From Streptantibioticus parmotrematis (GTDB lineage Bacteria > Actinomycetota > Actinomycetes > Streptomycetales > Streptomycetaceae), in contig NZ_JAINVZ010000018.1 in assembly GCF_019890615.1 (NCBI RefSeq), positions 1-64,000 on the forward strand: a stretch of 64,000 bases of DNA. Direction: 5' to 3'. Below the pieces are notes generated by a model. That model did not search any database, was not told the DNA's origin, and saw only the letters and a list, made by a program, of their open reading frames with translations. This document shows, piece by piece, positions 26,601 through 35,624 of the stretch. A program made the position numbers and the translations under genes. The first letter of the stretch is position 1. Each line of letters begins with the position of its first letter.

Positions 26601-28517
26601 ATGTCGCAACCACCGCCGCCGCAGCCACCGGACGGCCCGAACGAAGCGGCCGACCCGCAGCAGCCTTCGGCGGGACCGGAGCAGCAGCCGCCGGCGGCCG
26701 GTCCCGGGCAACCGCCCGCCGGGCGGCACGAGATGCCGACCCAGCTCGCCCACGGCAACCCGCCGCCCCCGCCCGGAGGCTCCCCGCAGGGCCCGCCGCC
26801 TCCGCCGCCCCCGCCCGGAGGCGCGCCGCAGAGCCCGTTCGGCCCGCCCGCGCAGGCCCCGCAGCCCGGTTACGGCTATCCGCAGCAGCCGCCGCAGCCC
26901 GGTTACGGCTACCCGCAGCAGCCCCCGGCCGCGCCCAACCCGTACGAGCAGGGCGGCGGTTACGGCCAGCCCGCCCCGTACGGCCAGAACCCGTACGCCG
27001 CCCAGCAGCCGGGCTACGGCTACCCGCAGCAGCAGCCCACGACCCAGCCGATGCAGCAGGGCGGTTGGGACGGCGGCGGGCAGAACCCGTACGGTTACGG
27101 CTACCCGCAGCAGCCCCAGCCGCCGCAGCCCGGCGGTGGCAAGCGGCTGTCCGGCGGCAAGCTGTACGGCCTGATCGCCGCGATCGTGGCCGGAGTCCTG
27201 GTGATCGGCGGCGGCGCGTACGCGCTGACCTCCGGCGGCGGCTCCAAGCCGCACCCGAACGTCTCGGCCTCCGGCGGCACGCAGGACGACAAGCCGCACA
27301 ACTCCGAGGGTAAGGTGGCCTGGACGGTCGCCGCGCCCAAGGTGTCCAAGGCGCAGCTGGTCGCGCCGACCGCCGGGCAGTGGTTCGACGGCGGCGACGT
27401 CATCAAGCAGTCGACGACCGCGGTGACCGCGTACGACCTCGCCTCCGGGCAGCAGCGCTGGAGCGTGCCGTCCCCGGAGGGCGACACCTGCGCCGACGCG
27501 ACCGACCTCGTCAGCCACCGGATCGCCGTGCAGTACGGCACCGACTGCGAGAACGTCATGGTCATCGACACCAGCGCGGGCAAGATGACCTGGCACAAGC
27601 CGCTGACCTCCTCCTCCGGTTCGTCGGGCGAGTCCGGCAAGTACGAGTTCATGTACACCGACATGGCGATCAGCGGGGACACCCTCGCGGTGACCTGGGA
27701 CTCCAACACGGTGTCGTTCCAGGTGTCCACGGCCAAGCCGCTGTGGCACTCCAACGCGGGCGACAACTGCAGTGACGCCGGGTTCGCCGGGGGCGCGCGG
27801 ATGGTCGAGGTCTACAAGTGCGGCCTCGACAGCGACCCGCCGTACCACGTCTCGCTGATCAACCCGGCCACCGGCAAGCCCACCTGGACCTGGGACGCCC
27901 CGGCCGGCACGTCGGTCACCAACGTCATCTCCGTCAACCCGGTCGTCGTCGGCATCAGCGCGGGCAACGACCTGATCACCGACGTGTGGGACGTGGACGG
28001 AGGCCGGTTGCAGGGCAAGATCTCGCTGGGCAAGGGCGGCGACGGGCAGAGCAAGTACGCCATCCAGTGCCCGTCGAACAACATGACCCCGTGCCGGAAC
28101 GTCGCGGTCGACGGCAACACCCTCTACATGGCCACCGGCATCCAGAGCGGCGGCTCGGCCACGGACGGCGAGACCAACCAGGTCGCCGCCTTCGACCTGA
28201 CCACCGGCAACCCCAAGTGGCTGTCGAAGAACCCCGGTACGCCGCTGGACGTGGTGGGCATCCAGGGGCACGCGGTCGTCGCGTACCAGGAGGTCGCCTA
28301 CGAGCACGGCGGCGCGATCGTCACGCTCGCCCCGTCCACCGGCGCGATCAGCCCGTACCTGAAGTTCTCCGACGACACCCGCGAGCAGGAGTACGACGCT
28401 TACATGCCCGGCATCAACGACCTGGACGAGGGCTGGTACGACAACACGTTCGTGCTGTCGCTCACCGAGGTCACCGACAACGGCGACTACAAGTACCTGA
28501 TGGCGGGCCTGCACTGA
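26601..28517 (+). CDS. Membrane-anchored PQQ-like beta-propeller protein
   Basis: 638 aa. Residues 1-185 are a disordered Pro/Gln/Gly/Tyr-rich cytoplasmic tail with repeated PGYGYPQQPP units. One transmembrane helix follows (LYGLIAAIVAGVLVIGGGAYAL), then an extracellular domain with PQQ-like motifs (AYDLASGQQRW, VIDTSAGKMTWHK, AFDLTTGNPKW). The family is common in Streptomyces and its role is unknown; the propeller may bind a ligand or cell-wall partner. Two Cys pairs outside the membrane could be disulfides. A terminator hairpin follows within 80 bp. Confidence 0.87.
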   Translation: MSQPPPPQPPDGPNEAADPQQPSAGPEQQPPAAGPGQPPAGRHEMPTQLAHGNPPPPPGGSPQGPPPPPPPPGGAPQSPFGPPAQAPQPGYGYPQQPPQPGYGYPQQPPAAPNPYEQGGGYGQPAPYGQNPYAAQQPGYGYPQQQPTTQPMQQGGWDGGGQNPYGYGYPQQPQPPQPGGGKRLSGGKLYGLIAAIVAGVLVIGGGAYALTSGGGSKPHPNVSASGGTQDDKPHNSEGKVAWTVAAPKVSKAQLVAPTAGQWFDGGDVIKQSTTAVTAYDLASGQQRWSVPSPEGDTCADATDLVSHRIAVQYGTDCENVMVIDTSAGKMTWHKPLTSSSGSSGESGKYEFMYTDMAISGDTLAVTWDSNTVSFQVSTAKPLWHSNAGDNCSDAGFAGGARMVEVYKCGLDSDPPYHVSLINPATGKPTWTWDAPAGTSVTNVISVNPVVVGISAGNDLITDVWDVDGGRLQGKISLGKGGDGQSKYAIQCPSNNMTPCRNVAVDGNTLYMATGIQSGGSATDGETNQVAAFDLTTGNPKWLSKNPGTPLDVVGIQGHAVVAYQEVAYEHGGAIVTLAPSTGAISPYLKFSDDTREQEYDAYMPGINDLDEGWYDNTFVLSLTEVTDNGDYKYLMAGLH

Positions 28518-28544
28518 GCGACCCCGCCCGCGACGCGGTCCCAC

Positions 28545-28597
28545 GACGGCCGCCCGGCCACCCCGCCTCTGAACGGGGGCGGAACCGGGCGGCCGTC
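28545..28597 (+). terminator. Terminator after PQQ-like gene
   Basis: A 13-bp stem (GACGGCCGCCCGG and its complement) closes 28 bp after the stop codon, with a smaller GC stem within the loop. Confidence 0.75.
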
Positions 28598-28814
28598 GCC
28601 GTTTCCCGGTCGGTACTCGGACGAATCCGGACGGATTGCGGCCTGAACCCGCCGGGAAGGTAGGGATTTTCGGTATTGGGGCACGCTTCTCCCCGGTAAG
28701 GGGGGCGGGACGTCGAACAAGCGTGTAGCTTCCGGGACTGGACCCGGGTCCCCAGGGGGTGGGGGCCGTGGCGGGACGCCGGGTGAGCCGCGCTACGTCG
28801 GGAGAGGGGCACGC

Positions 28815-29570
28815 GTGGACCAGGTGAGGCCGGGGGTCACACCGCTGAGGGGGGAATGGGGGGCTGACCGGATGGGCGTACGGCTCGTGGTGGTCGACGA
28901 CCACAGACTGCTCGCGGAGGCGCTGGCCTCGGCGCTGAAACTGCGCGGACACCGGGTGCTGGCGGCGGGCGCGCCGAGCGCGGGGGCGGCCGACCTGGTG
29001 ATCGCCCGCGCCCCCGAGGTGTGCCTGCTGGGCACCGCCTCCCCGGCCGAGCCGGGCGCCTTCGACCCGGTGGCCCGCATCAAGCGCGAACGGCCCGCTG
29101 TCGCCGTCGTGGTGCTCGGTCCCGTGCCCAACCCGCGTGGCATCGCGGCGGCGTTCGCGTCCGGGGCGTCCGGCTACGTACGGCACGACGAGCGCATCGA
29201 GGGCGTGGAACGGGCGATGGCCAAGGCCCGAGCGGGCGAGGTCGCGGTCGCACCGCCGCTGTTGCAGGGCGCGTTCGCGGAACTGCTGCACCCGGCGGCC
29301 GAACCGGACGACGAGGGCAGCCGACTGCTCCAGATACTCACGCCGCGCGAGCTGGAGGTGCTGGTGCGGGTCGCCGAGGGCGAGGACACGCGGCTGATCG
29401 CGGCCGGGATGCGCATCGCGCCGAGCACCGCCCGCACCCACGTCCAGCGCGTCCTGATGAAGCTGGGCGTCGGCTCCCGCCTGGAGGCCGCAGCGCTCGC
29501 CGCCCGAACGGGCCTCCTGGACCGAGCAGCAGCGGAAGGCATCCCCTCGGGCCCGCACCGGGGGGAGTAG
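28815..29570 (+). CDS. Atypical LuxR-type response regulator
   Basis: 251 aa from a GTG with GGAGAGG upstream; the ATG at 28872 (MGVRLVVVDDHRLLAE) is an alternative start. A receiver-like domain has the acidic pair VVDDHR, but the expected phospho-acceptor Asp is absent: the equivalent strand reads APEVCLLGTAS where classical members have PDVVLLD. The C-terminal HTH is a good GerE/LuxR domain (LTPRELEVLVRVAEGED…STARTHVQRVLMKLGV). No histidine kinase is adjacent. It probably works without phosphorylation, or through another signal. Confidence 0.85.
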   Translation: MDQVRPGVTPLRGEWGADRMGVRLVVVDDHRLLAEALASALKLRGHRVLAAGAPSAGAADLVIARAPEVCLLGTASPAEPGAFDPVARIKRERPAVAVVVLGPVPNPRGIAAAFASGASGYVRHDERIEGVERAMAKARAGEVAVAPPLLQGAFAELLHPAAEPDDEGSRLLQILTPRELEVLVRVAEGEDTRLIAAGMRIAPSTARTHVQRVLMKLGVGSRLEAAALAARTGLLDRAAAEGIPSGPHRGE

Positions 29571-29599
29571 CGCGGGGGCGGGCACCGCCTGACGCGAAC

Positions 29600-29800
29600 G
29601 TGGCGAACGGGGTCGTCGGGCGTGCCGTCTTCGGTGGCGAGGCAGAGGCGATCGTGCCGGCCGAAGTAGCCGTGCCCGCCGAAGCAGCCGTGGCGAACGC
29701 GGTCGCCGGGCGTGCCGTCTTCCGTGGCGAGGCAGAGGCGGTCGCGCCCCCGAAGCAGCCGTGGCGCACGCACTCGTCGGCGTGCCCTCTCCCGGGGCGA
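29600..29800. repeat. Degenerate ~90-bp tandem repeat
   Basis: Units start at 29600, 29690 and 29761 with GTGGCGAACG-like heads. The first two share CGGGCGTGCCGTCTTC and GGTGGCGAGGCAGAGGCG-like blocks; the third is short and diverged. Confidence 0.75.
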
Positions 29801-29954
29801 GGGCGGCGCGCCCTCCCTTCCCACCTCCGTGATCCGCACGATTCCTGATGCTATTTGTTGGATTGCGCCGCAAGCCCGCCCCCCCCACCCCGCGCGAACA
29901 CCCCGCGCCGCCCCCGCAAGCCCACGAGCGTGGCGCCCAGCCACGCTCGTGATC

Positions 29955-30015
29955 GCGGCATTGACGCCACTGTTGGCTTGTGGTTCATTGTGTTCGGTTA
30001 TGTTTGGGGCTGAAC
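29955..30015 (+). promoter_or_regulatory. Candidate galT promoter region
   Basis: A locally T-rich block upstream of galT, at the place of the glucose-sensitive promoter galP1 in S. lividans/S. coelicolor (established for those species). No exact -10/-35 assignment is made. Confidence 0.4.
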
Positions 30016-30034
30016 GCTGTGAGGAGCCTCCTGG

Positions 30035-31159
30035 GTGAAGAAGACGACGACCCGCCTCGCCGACGGCCGGGAACTGGTCCACTACGACTCCCGCGACGAC
30101 GCGGTCCGCGACACCGTCGACCACCGCCCGCTCGACGCCACCTCGACCGCCTCGGAGATCCGCCGCGACCCCCTGCGGGGCGACTGGGTCGCCATCGCCT
30201 CGCACCGGCAGGGCCGCACCTACCACCCGCCCGCCGACGAGTGCCCGCTGTGCCCCTCGCGTGACGGCCGGCTCAGCGAGATCCCCTCCGACGACTACGA
30301 CGTCGTCGTCTTCGAGAACCGCTTCCCCTCCCTCATCGGCCCCCCGGGACCGCAGTCGGCCGAGGACGAGCGAGGACTGTTCGCGCGCCGCCCCGCCGCC
30401 GGGCGCTGCGAGGTGGTCTGCTTCACCTCCGACCACGACGCCTCGTTCGCCGACCTCACCCCCGAACAGGCCGCGCTCGTCCTGGAAGTGTGGACCGACC
30501 GCACCGCGGAACTGTCCGAACTCCCAGGCGTGGAACAGGTCTTCTGCTTCGAGAACCGCGGCCGCGAGATCGGCGTCACCCTCAGCCACTCCCACGGCCA
30601 GATCTACGCCTACCCCTTCGTCACCCCGCGCACCGAGAGCACCCTGCGCGAACTCGCCGCCCACCGCGACAGGACGGGAGGCCGCAACCTCTTCGACGAC
30701 GTCCTCGCCGCCGAACGCGCCGACGCCGCCCGGGTGGTCATCGACGGCGACCACTGGACCGCCTTCGTCCCGCACGCCGCCCACTGGCCGTACGAGGTCC
30801 ACCTCTACCCCCGCCGCCGCGTCCCCGACCTGCCCGCGCTCGACGACGCCGCGCGCGCCGAGTTCCCGCACGTCTACCTGGAAGTGCTGCGTCGCTTCGA
30901 CCGCGTCTTCGGCCCCGACGAGCCGCCCACGCCGTACATCTCCGCCTGGCACCAGGCCCCCGTGCACCACCCGGACCGCCGGGAGTTCGGGCTGCACCTG
31001 GAGCTGTTCACCGTCCGCCGCTCCAAGGGCAAGCTGAAGTTCCTCGCCGGTTCGGAATCCGGCATGAACGTCTTCGTCAACGACGTGCCGCCCGAGACCG
31101 CCGCCGCCCGGCTGCGCGAGGTCGCCACCCCCGGCTTCCGCCTCACAGCGCACCGATAG
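30035..31159 (+). CDS. galT: Galactose-1-phosphate uridylyltransferase
   Basis: 374 aa from GTG with GAGGAG upstream. The active site is [11 protein letters not shown] (the second His is the uridylylated nucleophile). CPLCPS is a zinc-site Cys pair, and the C-terminal HLELFTVRR and [15 protein letters not shown] blocks are typical. It exchanges UMP between UDP-glucose and galactose-1-phosphate in the Leloir pathway. First gene of galTEK. Confidence 0.97.
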   Translation: MKKTTTRLADGRELVHYDSRDDAVRDTVDHRPLDATSTASEIRRDPLRGDWVAIASHRQGRTYHPPADECPLCPSRDGRLSEIPSDDYDVVVFENRFPSLIGPPGPQSAEDERGLFARRPAAGRCEVVCFTSDHDASFADLTPEQAALVLEVWTDRTAELSELPGVEQVFCFENRGREIGVTLSHSHGQIYAYPFVTPRTESTLRELAAHRDRTGGRNLFDDVLAAERADAARVVIDGDHWTAFVPHAAHWPYEVHLYPRRRVPDLPALDDAARAEFPHVYLEVLRRFDRVFGPDEPPTPYISAWHQAPVHHPDRREFGLHLELFTVRRSKGKLKFLAGSESGMNVFVNDVPPETAAARLREVATPGFRLTAHR

Positions 31160-31227
31160 CGACGACGGCTAGGTTGCGGCACGGGGCGGCTCGCAGGCCC
31201 CAGCACCCCCAGGAAGGCGACACCCAC

Positions 31228-32268
31228 GTGAGCAGCAGCACCAAGAGGTACCTCGTCACCGGCGGCGCCGGCTACGTCGGCAGCGTCGTGGCCGCCCACC
31301 TGCTGGAGGCCGGACACCGGGTCACCGTGCTGGACGACCTGTCCACCGGCCACCGCGCGGGCGTGCCCGCGGCGGCGGACTTCGTGGAGGGCCGCATCCA
31401 GGACGCCGCGAGCGTCCTGGACCCCTCCTACGACGCCGTGCTCCACTTCGCCGCCTGCTCACAGGTCGGCGAATCCGTCGCGCGGCCCGAGAAGTACTGG
31501 CGCAACAACGTCGGCGGCACCATCGAACTGCTCACCGCCATGCGCGACGCCGACGTGCGCAGCCTCGTCTTCTCCTCCACCGCCGCCACCTACGGCGAAC
31601 CGGCCACCGTCCCCATCACCGAGGACCTGCCGACGCTGCCCACCAACCCGTACGGCGCGACCAAACTCGCCGTCGACCAGATGATCAGCGGTGAATGCGC
31701 CGCCCACGGACTGGCCGCGGTGTCACTGCGCTACTTCAACGTCGCCGGTGCGTATACCGCGCAGGACGGCACCACCTACGGCGAGCGCCACGAACCCGAG
31801 TCGCATCTCATCCCCCTCGTCCTCCAAGTCGCCCGCGGCGAACGCGAGTCGATCTCCGTCTACGGCGACGACTACCCCACCCCGGACGGCACCTGCGTCC
31901 GGGACTACATCCACGTCGCCGACCTCGCCGACGCGCACCTCCTCTCCCTCGCCCACGCACGCGCGGGCGAGCACTTGATCTGCAACCTCGGCAACGGCAA
32001 CGGCTTCTCCGTGCGCGAGGTCGTCGACACCGTCCGGCGGGTCACCGGTCACCCGATCCCGGAGACCCCCGCGTCCCGGCGGGCAGGGGACCCCGCGGTC
32101 CTGGTGGCCTCCGCCGAGCGCGCCCGCACCCGCCTCGGCTGGAAGCCGACCCGTACCGACCTGGCGTCGATCGTCCGCGACGCGTGGGAGTTCGAGCCGA
32201 ACGGGGACCGCCGCGACCCCTCGCCCGCCGCGCCCTCCAGCGCGTCACACAAGGAGAACGAGGCGTGA
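31228..32268 (+). CDS. galE: UDP-glucose 4-epimerase
   Basis: 346 aa from GTG with AGGAAGG upstream. The NAD-binding GGAGYVGS lies at about residues 11-18, the catalytic SSTAATYG and YGATK follow, then the UDP-sugar contacts RYFNVAGA and [15 protein letters not shown]. It interconverts UDP-galactose and UDP-glucose. Its TGA overlaps the galK GTG (GTGA), so translation is coupled. Confidence 0.97.
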   Translation: MSSSTKRYLVTGGAGYVGSVVAAHLLEAGHRVTVLDDLSTGHRAGVPAAADFVEGRIQDAASVLDPSYDAVLHFAACSQVGESVARPEKYWRNNVGGTIELLTAMRDADVRSLVFSSTAATYGEPATVPITEDLPTLPTNPYGATKLAVDQMISGECAAHGLAAVSLRYFNVAGAYTAQDGTTYGERHEPESHLIPLVLQVARGERESISVYGDDYPTPDGTCVRDYIHVADLADAHLLSLAHARAGEHLICNLGNGNGFSVREVVDTVRRVTGHPIPETPASRRAGDPAVLVASAERARTRLGWKPTRTDLASIVRDAWEFEPNGDRRDPSPAAPSSASHKENEA

Positions 32269-33419
32269 CCGCCGAGGCGTTCCAACGCACGTTCGGATTC
32301 ACCCCAGAGGGTGAATGGGCGGCTCCGGGGCGGGTCAACCTCATCGGGGAGCACACCGACTACAACGACGGCTTCGTCATGCCGTTCGCCCTGCCCCACA
32401 CCACCCGCGCCACCGTCGCCCGCCGCGACGACGGCCTGCTGCGCCTGCACTCCAGCGACGACCCCACCGGCGCCGTCACCGCACTGCGCCTCGCCGACCT
32501 CGCCCCCGGCCGCGTCACCGGCTGGACCGCCTACCCCGCCGGAGTCCTGTGGGCCCTGCGCGAAGCCGGCCACCACGTCGGCGGCGCGGACATCCACTAC
32601 GACTCCACCGTTCCCACCGGCGCCGGGCTGTCCTCCTCCGCCGCCCTAGAGGTCGTCACCGCGCTCGCGCTCTCCGACCTGTACGAACTCGGCCTGGAAC
32701 GCGGCCCGTTGGCCCGACTGTGCCAGCGCGCCGAGAACGACTTCGTCGGCGCGCCCACCGGGATCATGGACCAGACCGCCTCCGCCTGCTGCGCCGAGGG
32801 CCACGCCCTGCACCTCGACACCCGCGACCTGACGCAGCGGCAGATCCCGTTCGACCTCGCCGCAGCCGGCCTGCGGCTGCTGGTCGTCGACACCCGCGTC
32901 AAGCACGCCCACAGCGACGGCGCCTACGGGGACCGCCGCCGCGGCTGCGAGGCCGGCGCCGCCGCCCTCGGGGTACCCGCGCTGCGGGACATCCCGTACG
33001 ACGAACTCGACGCGGCACTGAGGCGGTTGGAGGCGGGCGGCACCGGCGAGGAGGTGCGGCGGCTGGTACGGCACATCGTCACCGAGAACCGCCGCGTCAC
33101 CCGCGTCGCCGCGCTCCTCGAAGCGGGCGACCCCCGCGCCGTCGGCCCCCTCCTGACCGAGGGGCACGCCTCGCTGCGCGACGACTTCCGGGTCTCCTGC
33201 GCGGAGTTGGACCTCGTGGTCGACACCGCCCTCGACGCCGGAGCGCTCGGGGCCCGCATGACCGGCGGCGGCTTCGGCGGCTCCGCGATCGTCCTGGCGG
33301 AGAACGCGAGCACGGACAAGGTCACCGAGGCGATCACCGCGGCGTTCACCACGAAGGGCTGGGCCGCGCCGCGGGTCTTCACCGCCACGCCGGGCGCGGG
33401 GGCCAGGCGGATCGGGTGA
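32265..33419 (+). CDS. galK: Galactokinase
   Basis: 384 aa from GTG. The galactokinase signature [17 protein letters not shown], the GHMP loop [15 protein letters not shown] and the C-terminal [13 protein letters not shown] are all present, as is the catalytic Asp in GIMDQ. It phosphorylates galactose at C1. The operon order galT-galE-galK is the standard Streptomyces order. Confidence 0.97.
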   Translation: MTAEAFQRTFGFTPEGEWAAPGRVNLIGEHTDYNDGFVMPFALPHTTRATVARRDDGLLRLHSSDDPTGAVTALRLADLAPGRVTGWTAYPAGVLWALREAGHHVGGADIHYDSTVPTGAGLSSSAALEVVTALALSDLYELGLERGPLARLCQRAENDFVGAPTGIMDQTASACCAEGHALHLDTRDLTQRQIPFDLAAAGLRLLVVDTRVKHAHSDGAYGDRRRGCEAGAAALGVPALRDIPYDELDAALRRLEAGGTGEEVRRLVRHIVTENRRVTRVAALLEAGDPRAVGPLLTEGHASLRDDFRVSCAELDLVVDTALDAGALGARMTGGGFGGSAIVLAENASTDKVTEAITAAFTTKGWAAPRVFTATPGAGARRIG

Positions 33420-34051
33420 GCCGTGTCATGGCGTGAGGCGGGGGCCTGCTTGACGGCGTGAGGCGGTCCGGCGTCGCGGTTCCGCGCGATGAAGGCGTGA
33501 GGCGATCCGGCGTCGCGGTTCCGCGTGAAGGCGTGAAGGCGTGAAGGGGCGGACGGGCGGGTGGGATCGCGTGGCGGGCGGTCCGCGCCGACCGCGCGCC
33601 GGGGCGTGTGCGGTGTGACTGGCGTTGCGTACGGGGCCTCCGTGCGCCGCGTGCGGAGTGGTCGACCAGCGCGCACCGACGTTCCGCGCAACCGTTCCGC
33701 CCGCGCCGCACACCCTGCCGTATGCCGACGGAACGGACACCCTCGCCCTGGGCCCGTACCGCCCCTGCCTGGGGCGTCGCCCCGCCGTCACCTCCCGTAC
33801 GACCCCCGTGCGTGCCACAGCCGCGATCCCGCCCCCGGCCGTTCCTTTCGCGCCGAACACCCGCCCCCTGCACCCGAGTTCGCCGTTCCGCCTCCCGGTG
33901 TCAGTGCTCCGGCCTACGCTTTCGGCATGGGTTCCGGTGCGTACGGGACCGGTCGCAGGGAGTGGTGCGCCGGGGGCGAGGCCCGGTCCGCCCCGCCCCG
34001 CGTGCCAAGCAGCAGCCGTCCGTCATCCGCGGCGAGGGGGAGTGTGATCGC
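33420..34051. other. Intergenic region between galK and regulator
   Basis: About 630 bp. A tandem repeat fills 33430-33545. The remainder shows several long open frames on both strands, but without family resemblance or a convincing start. It probably includes the promoter of the following regulator. Confidence 0.5.
33430..33545. repeat. Tandem repeat of GGCGTGA(A/G)-headed units after galK
   Basis: Two long units (33455-33493 and 33494-33529) share GCG(G/A)TCCGGCGTCGCGG and end in GAA. They are flanked by a partial unit at 33430 and by two 8-bp GGCGTGAA units. Confidence 0.8.
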
Positions 34052-34909
34052 GTGGCCCGGATTCGCGTACTGGTGGTCGACGACCACCGCATATTCGCCG
34101 AGTCGCTGGCCGCCGCCCTCGCGGCGGAGCCGGACGTCGAGGTCCTGGCGGCCGGGAGCGGCCCCGCGGCCCAGCGCGCCCTGGACCGCGCCGCGGGCGA
34201 AGGCAGGCGCTTCGACGTGCTGCTGGTCGACGCCGACCTGGGCGCCGTCGCCCACCTGCCCGCACCCCGCACGCCGGAGCAGCTCCGCCCGCCCGAACCC
34301 CGCGCCGCCGAGCCCCGCAACGTCGAGCCTCGTGCCGCCGAGCCGGTCCCGTCCGCCGTGCCGCCGCGCGTACCCGGCCAACCTGGGGCCGACGCGCCGC
34401 TGGACGGCATAGCCCTGGTGGAACGGGTCCGCGCCGGCCATCCCGCCACCCGTACCGTCGTGCTGGCCGAACGCGACGACCCGCGCCGCGCCGCGCGCGC
34501 CCTGCAGGCCGGGGCGGCCGGCTGGGTCGCCAAGGACAGCTCCCTGTCCCGGCTGCTCGCCGTCATCCGCGGAGTGCTGCGCGACGAGACGCACCTGCCG
34601 CCCGCGCTGCTCACCGGGGTGCTGCGCGAGCTGACCGCCGCCCGCAGGCACCGCACCGAGAGCGAACGGCTGGTGGAGTCGCTGACGCCGCGCGAGCAGG
34701 AAGTGCTGCGCTGCATGGTCGCGGGCCTCGGCCGCAAGGCGGTCGCGGAACGGCTCTACCTCTCCCCGCACACCGTCCGCACCCACATGCAGAACGTGCT
34801 GGGCAAGCTCGGCGTGCACTCCACCCTGGCCGCCGTCGCACTGGCCCGGCGCGCGGGCGTCGGCCCCGCCGACCTCGCGATACCGGCGGGCAGCGGCACG
34901 ACCGCGTGA
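34052..34909 (+). CDS. LuxR-type response regulator with insert in receiver domain
   Basis: 285 aa from GTG (ARIRVLVVDDHRIFAESL) with GGGGGAG upstream. The acidic pair VVDDHR and the acceptor strand VLLVDADLG are intact. About 50 residues of Pro/Glu/Ala repeats (EPRAAEPRNVEPRAAEP) are then inserted before the receiver resumes with DGIALVERVR and the conserved Lys in WVAKDSS. The GerE HTH (LTPREQEVLRCMVAGLGRKA) is standard. No kinase is adjacent. The receiver could be phosphorylated, but the insert sits next to the phosphorylation site. Confidence 0.87.
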   Translation: MARIRVLVVDDHRIFAESLAAALAAEPDVEVLAAGSGPAAQRALDRAAGEGRRFDVLLVDADLGAVAHLPAPRTPEQLRPPEPRAAEPRNVEPRAAEPVPSAVPPRVPGQPGADAPLDGIALVERVRAGHPATRTVVLAERDDPRRAARALQAGAAGWVAKDSSLSRLLAVIRGVLRDETHLPPALLTGVLRELTAARRHRTESERLVESLTPREQEVLRCMVAGLGRKAVAERLYLSPHTVRTHMQNVLGKLGVHSTLAAVALARRAGVGPADLAIPAGSGTTA

Positions 34910-34975
34910 CGTTCGGGCCGTACGGAGTAAGCCGGGCGCGCCATCGAACGCTCGGCTCCGCACGTCGTCGAACGC

Positions 34976-35473
34976 TCAGCCCGGCACGTTGTCGAACGGC
35001 GCCGTCAACTGGCGCAGCAACGAGGCGAGTTCGGTGCGCTGGCGGGAGGACAGCTCACCCAGGATCGCCCGCTCCTGGTCCAGCAGCCCGGCCAGTGACT
35101 CATCCGCGCGGTGCTGGCCCTCGACGGTGAGGCGCACCAGCACGCCGCGCCGGTCGTTGGGGTCGGGCAGCCGCTCGACCAGGCCGCGCTTGGCCAGCCG
35201 GTCGATGCGGTTGGTCATCGTGCCCGACGTCACGAGCGTCTGGGTGAGCAGCTGCCCCGGTGACAGCTGATAGGGGGCGCCGGCCCGCCGCAGCGACGTC
35301 AGCACGTCGAACTCCCACGGTTCGAGGCTGTGCTCGGCGAACGCGAGCCGCCGCGCCCGGTCCAGGTGCCGGGCGAGCCTGCTGACGCGGCTCAGCACCT
35401 CCAGCGGCTCCACGTCGAGGTCCGGGCGCTCACGGCGCCACGCAGCCACCAGCCTGTCGACCTCGTCCTCCAT
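34976..35473 (-). CDS. tamR: MarR-family regulator TamR
   Basis: 165 aa winged-helix protein (LEPWEFDVLTSLRRAG…LLTQTLVTSGTMTNRIDRLAKRGLVERLPDPNDRRGV) with the MarR wing motif DPNDRRG. It is divergent from tam. In S. coelicolor the orthologous MarR protein TamR represses the divergent tam gene and is released by citrate, aconitate and isocitrate (established for SCO3133). The same arrangement and a perfect palindrome in the shared promoter are present here. The usual annotation as a generic MarR would also fit. Confidence 0.9.
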   Translation of the reverse strand: MEDEVDRLVAAWRRERPDLDVEPLEVLSRVSRLARHLDRARRLAFAEHSLEPWEFDVLTSLRRAGAPYQLSPGQLLTQTLVTSGTMTNRIDRLAKRGLVERLPDPNDRRGVLVRLTVEGQHRADESLAGLLDQERAILGELSSRQRTELASLLRQLTAPFDNVPG

Positions 35474-35505
35474 GCGATCAGTGTAGTGGTTCTGTCGACA
35501 TGAAG

Positions 35506-35523
35506 TCTCTTGACATCAAGAGA
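35506..35523. promoter_or_regulatory. TamR operator palindrome
   Basis: TCTCTTGA-CA-TCAAGAGA, an 18-bp perfect inverted repeat in the 150-bp tamR/tam divergent region, 33 bp upstream of tamR. Its form and position fit a MarR dimer site. Confidence 0.8.
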
Positions 35524-35624
35524 TTGGAAAGAGGATTGTATGGGCAATGTCGGCGTCGGGAGACAGTCGAAAGCCGGCCACGCCTCCCACTCAAGGACAC
35601 GCACCTCATGAGGGGGCCCCGCCC

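Larger units (their letters stand above)
29571..30034. other. Intergenic region before galT with repeats and gal promoter
   Basis: 464 bp. The left part holds a degenerate tandem duplication (29600-29800). The right part, 29955-30015, is a T-rich stretch (TTCATTGTGTTCGGTTATG), unusual in this genome and the probable gal operon promoter. GAGGAG at 30021-30026 is the galT ribosome site. Confidence 0.6.

Noticed and set aside
29600..29800. CRISPR array
   Set aside because: The units are long, degenerate and without uniform spacers, and no cas genes are nearby. This also applies to the 30-bp array at 49231, which has no spacers at all.
26583..29888. 1101-aa minus-strand frame
   Set aside because: Antisense of the PQQ-like protein and the response regulator, a common high-GC artefact.
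33426..33860. 144-aa minus-strand frame between galK and the LuxR regulator
   Set aside because: The translation is driven by tandem repeats and lacks a convincing start or family likeness.
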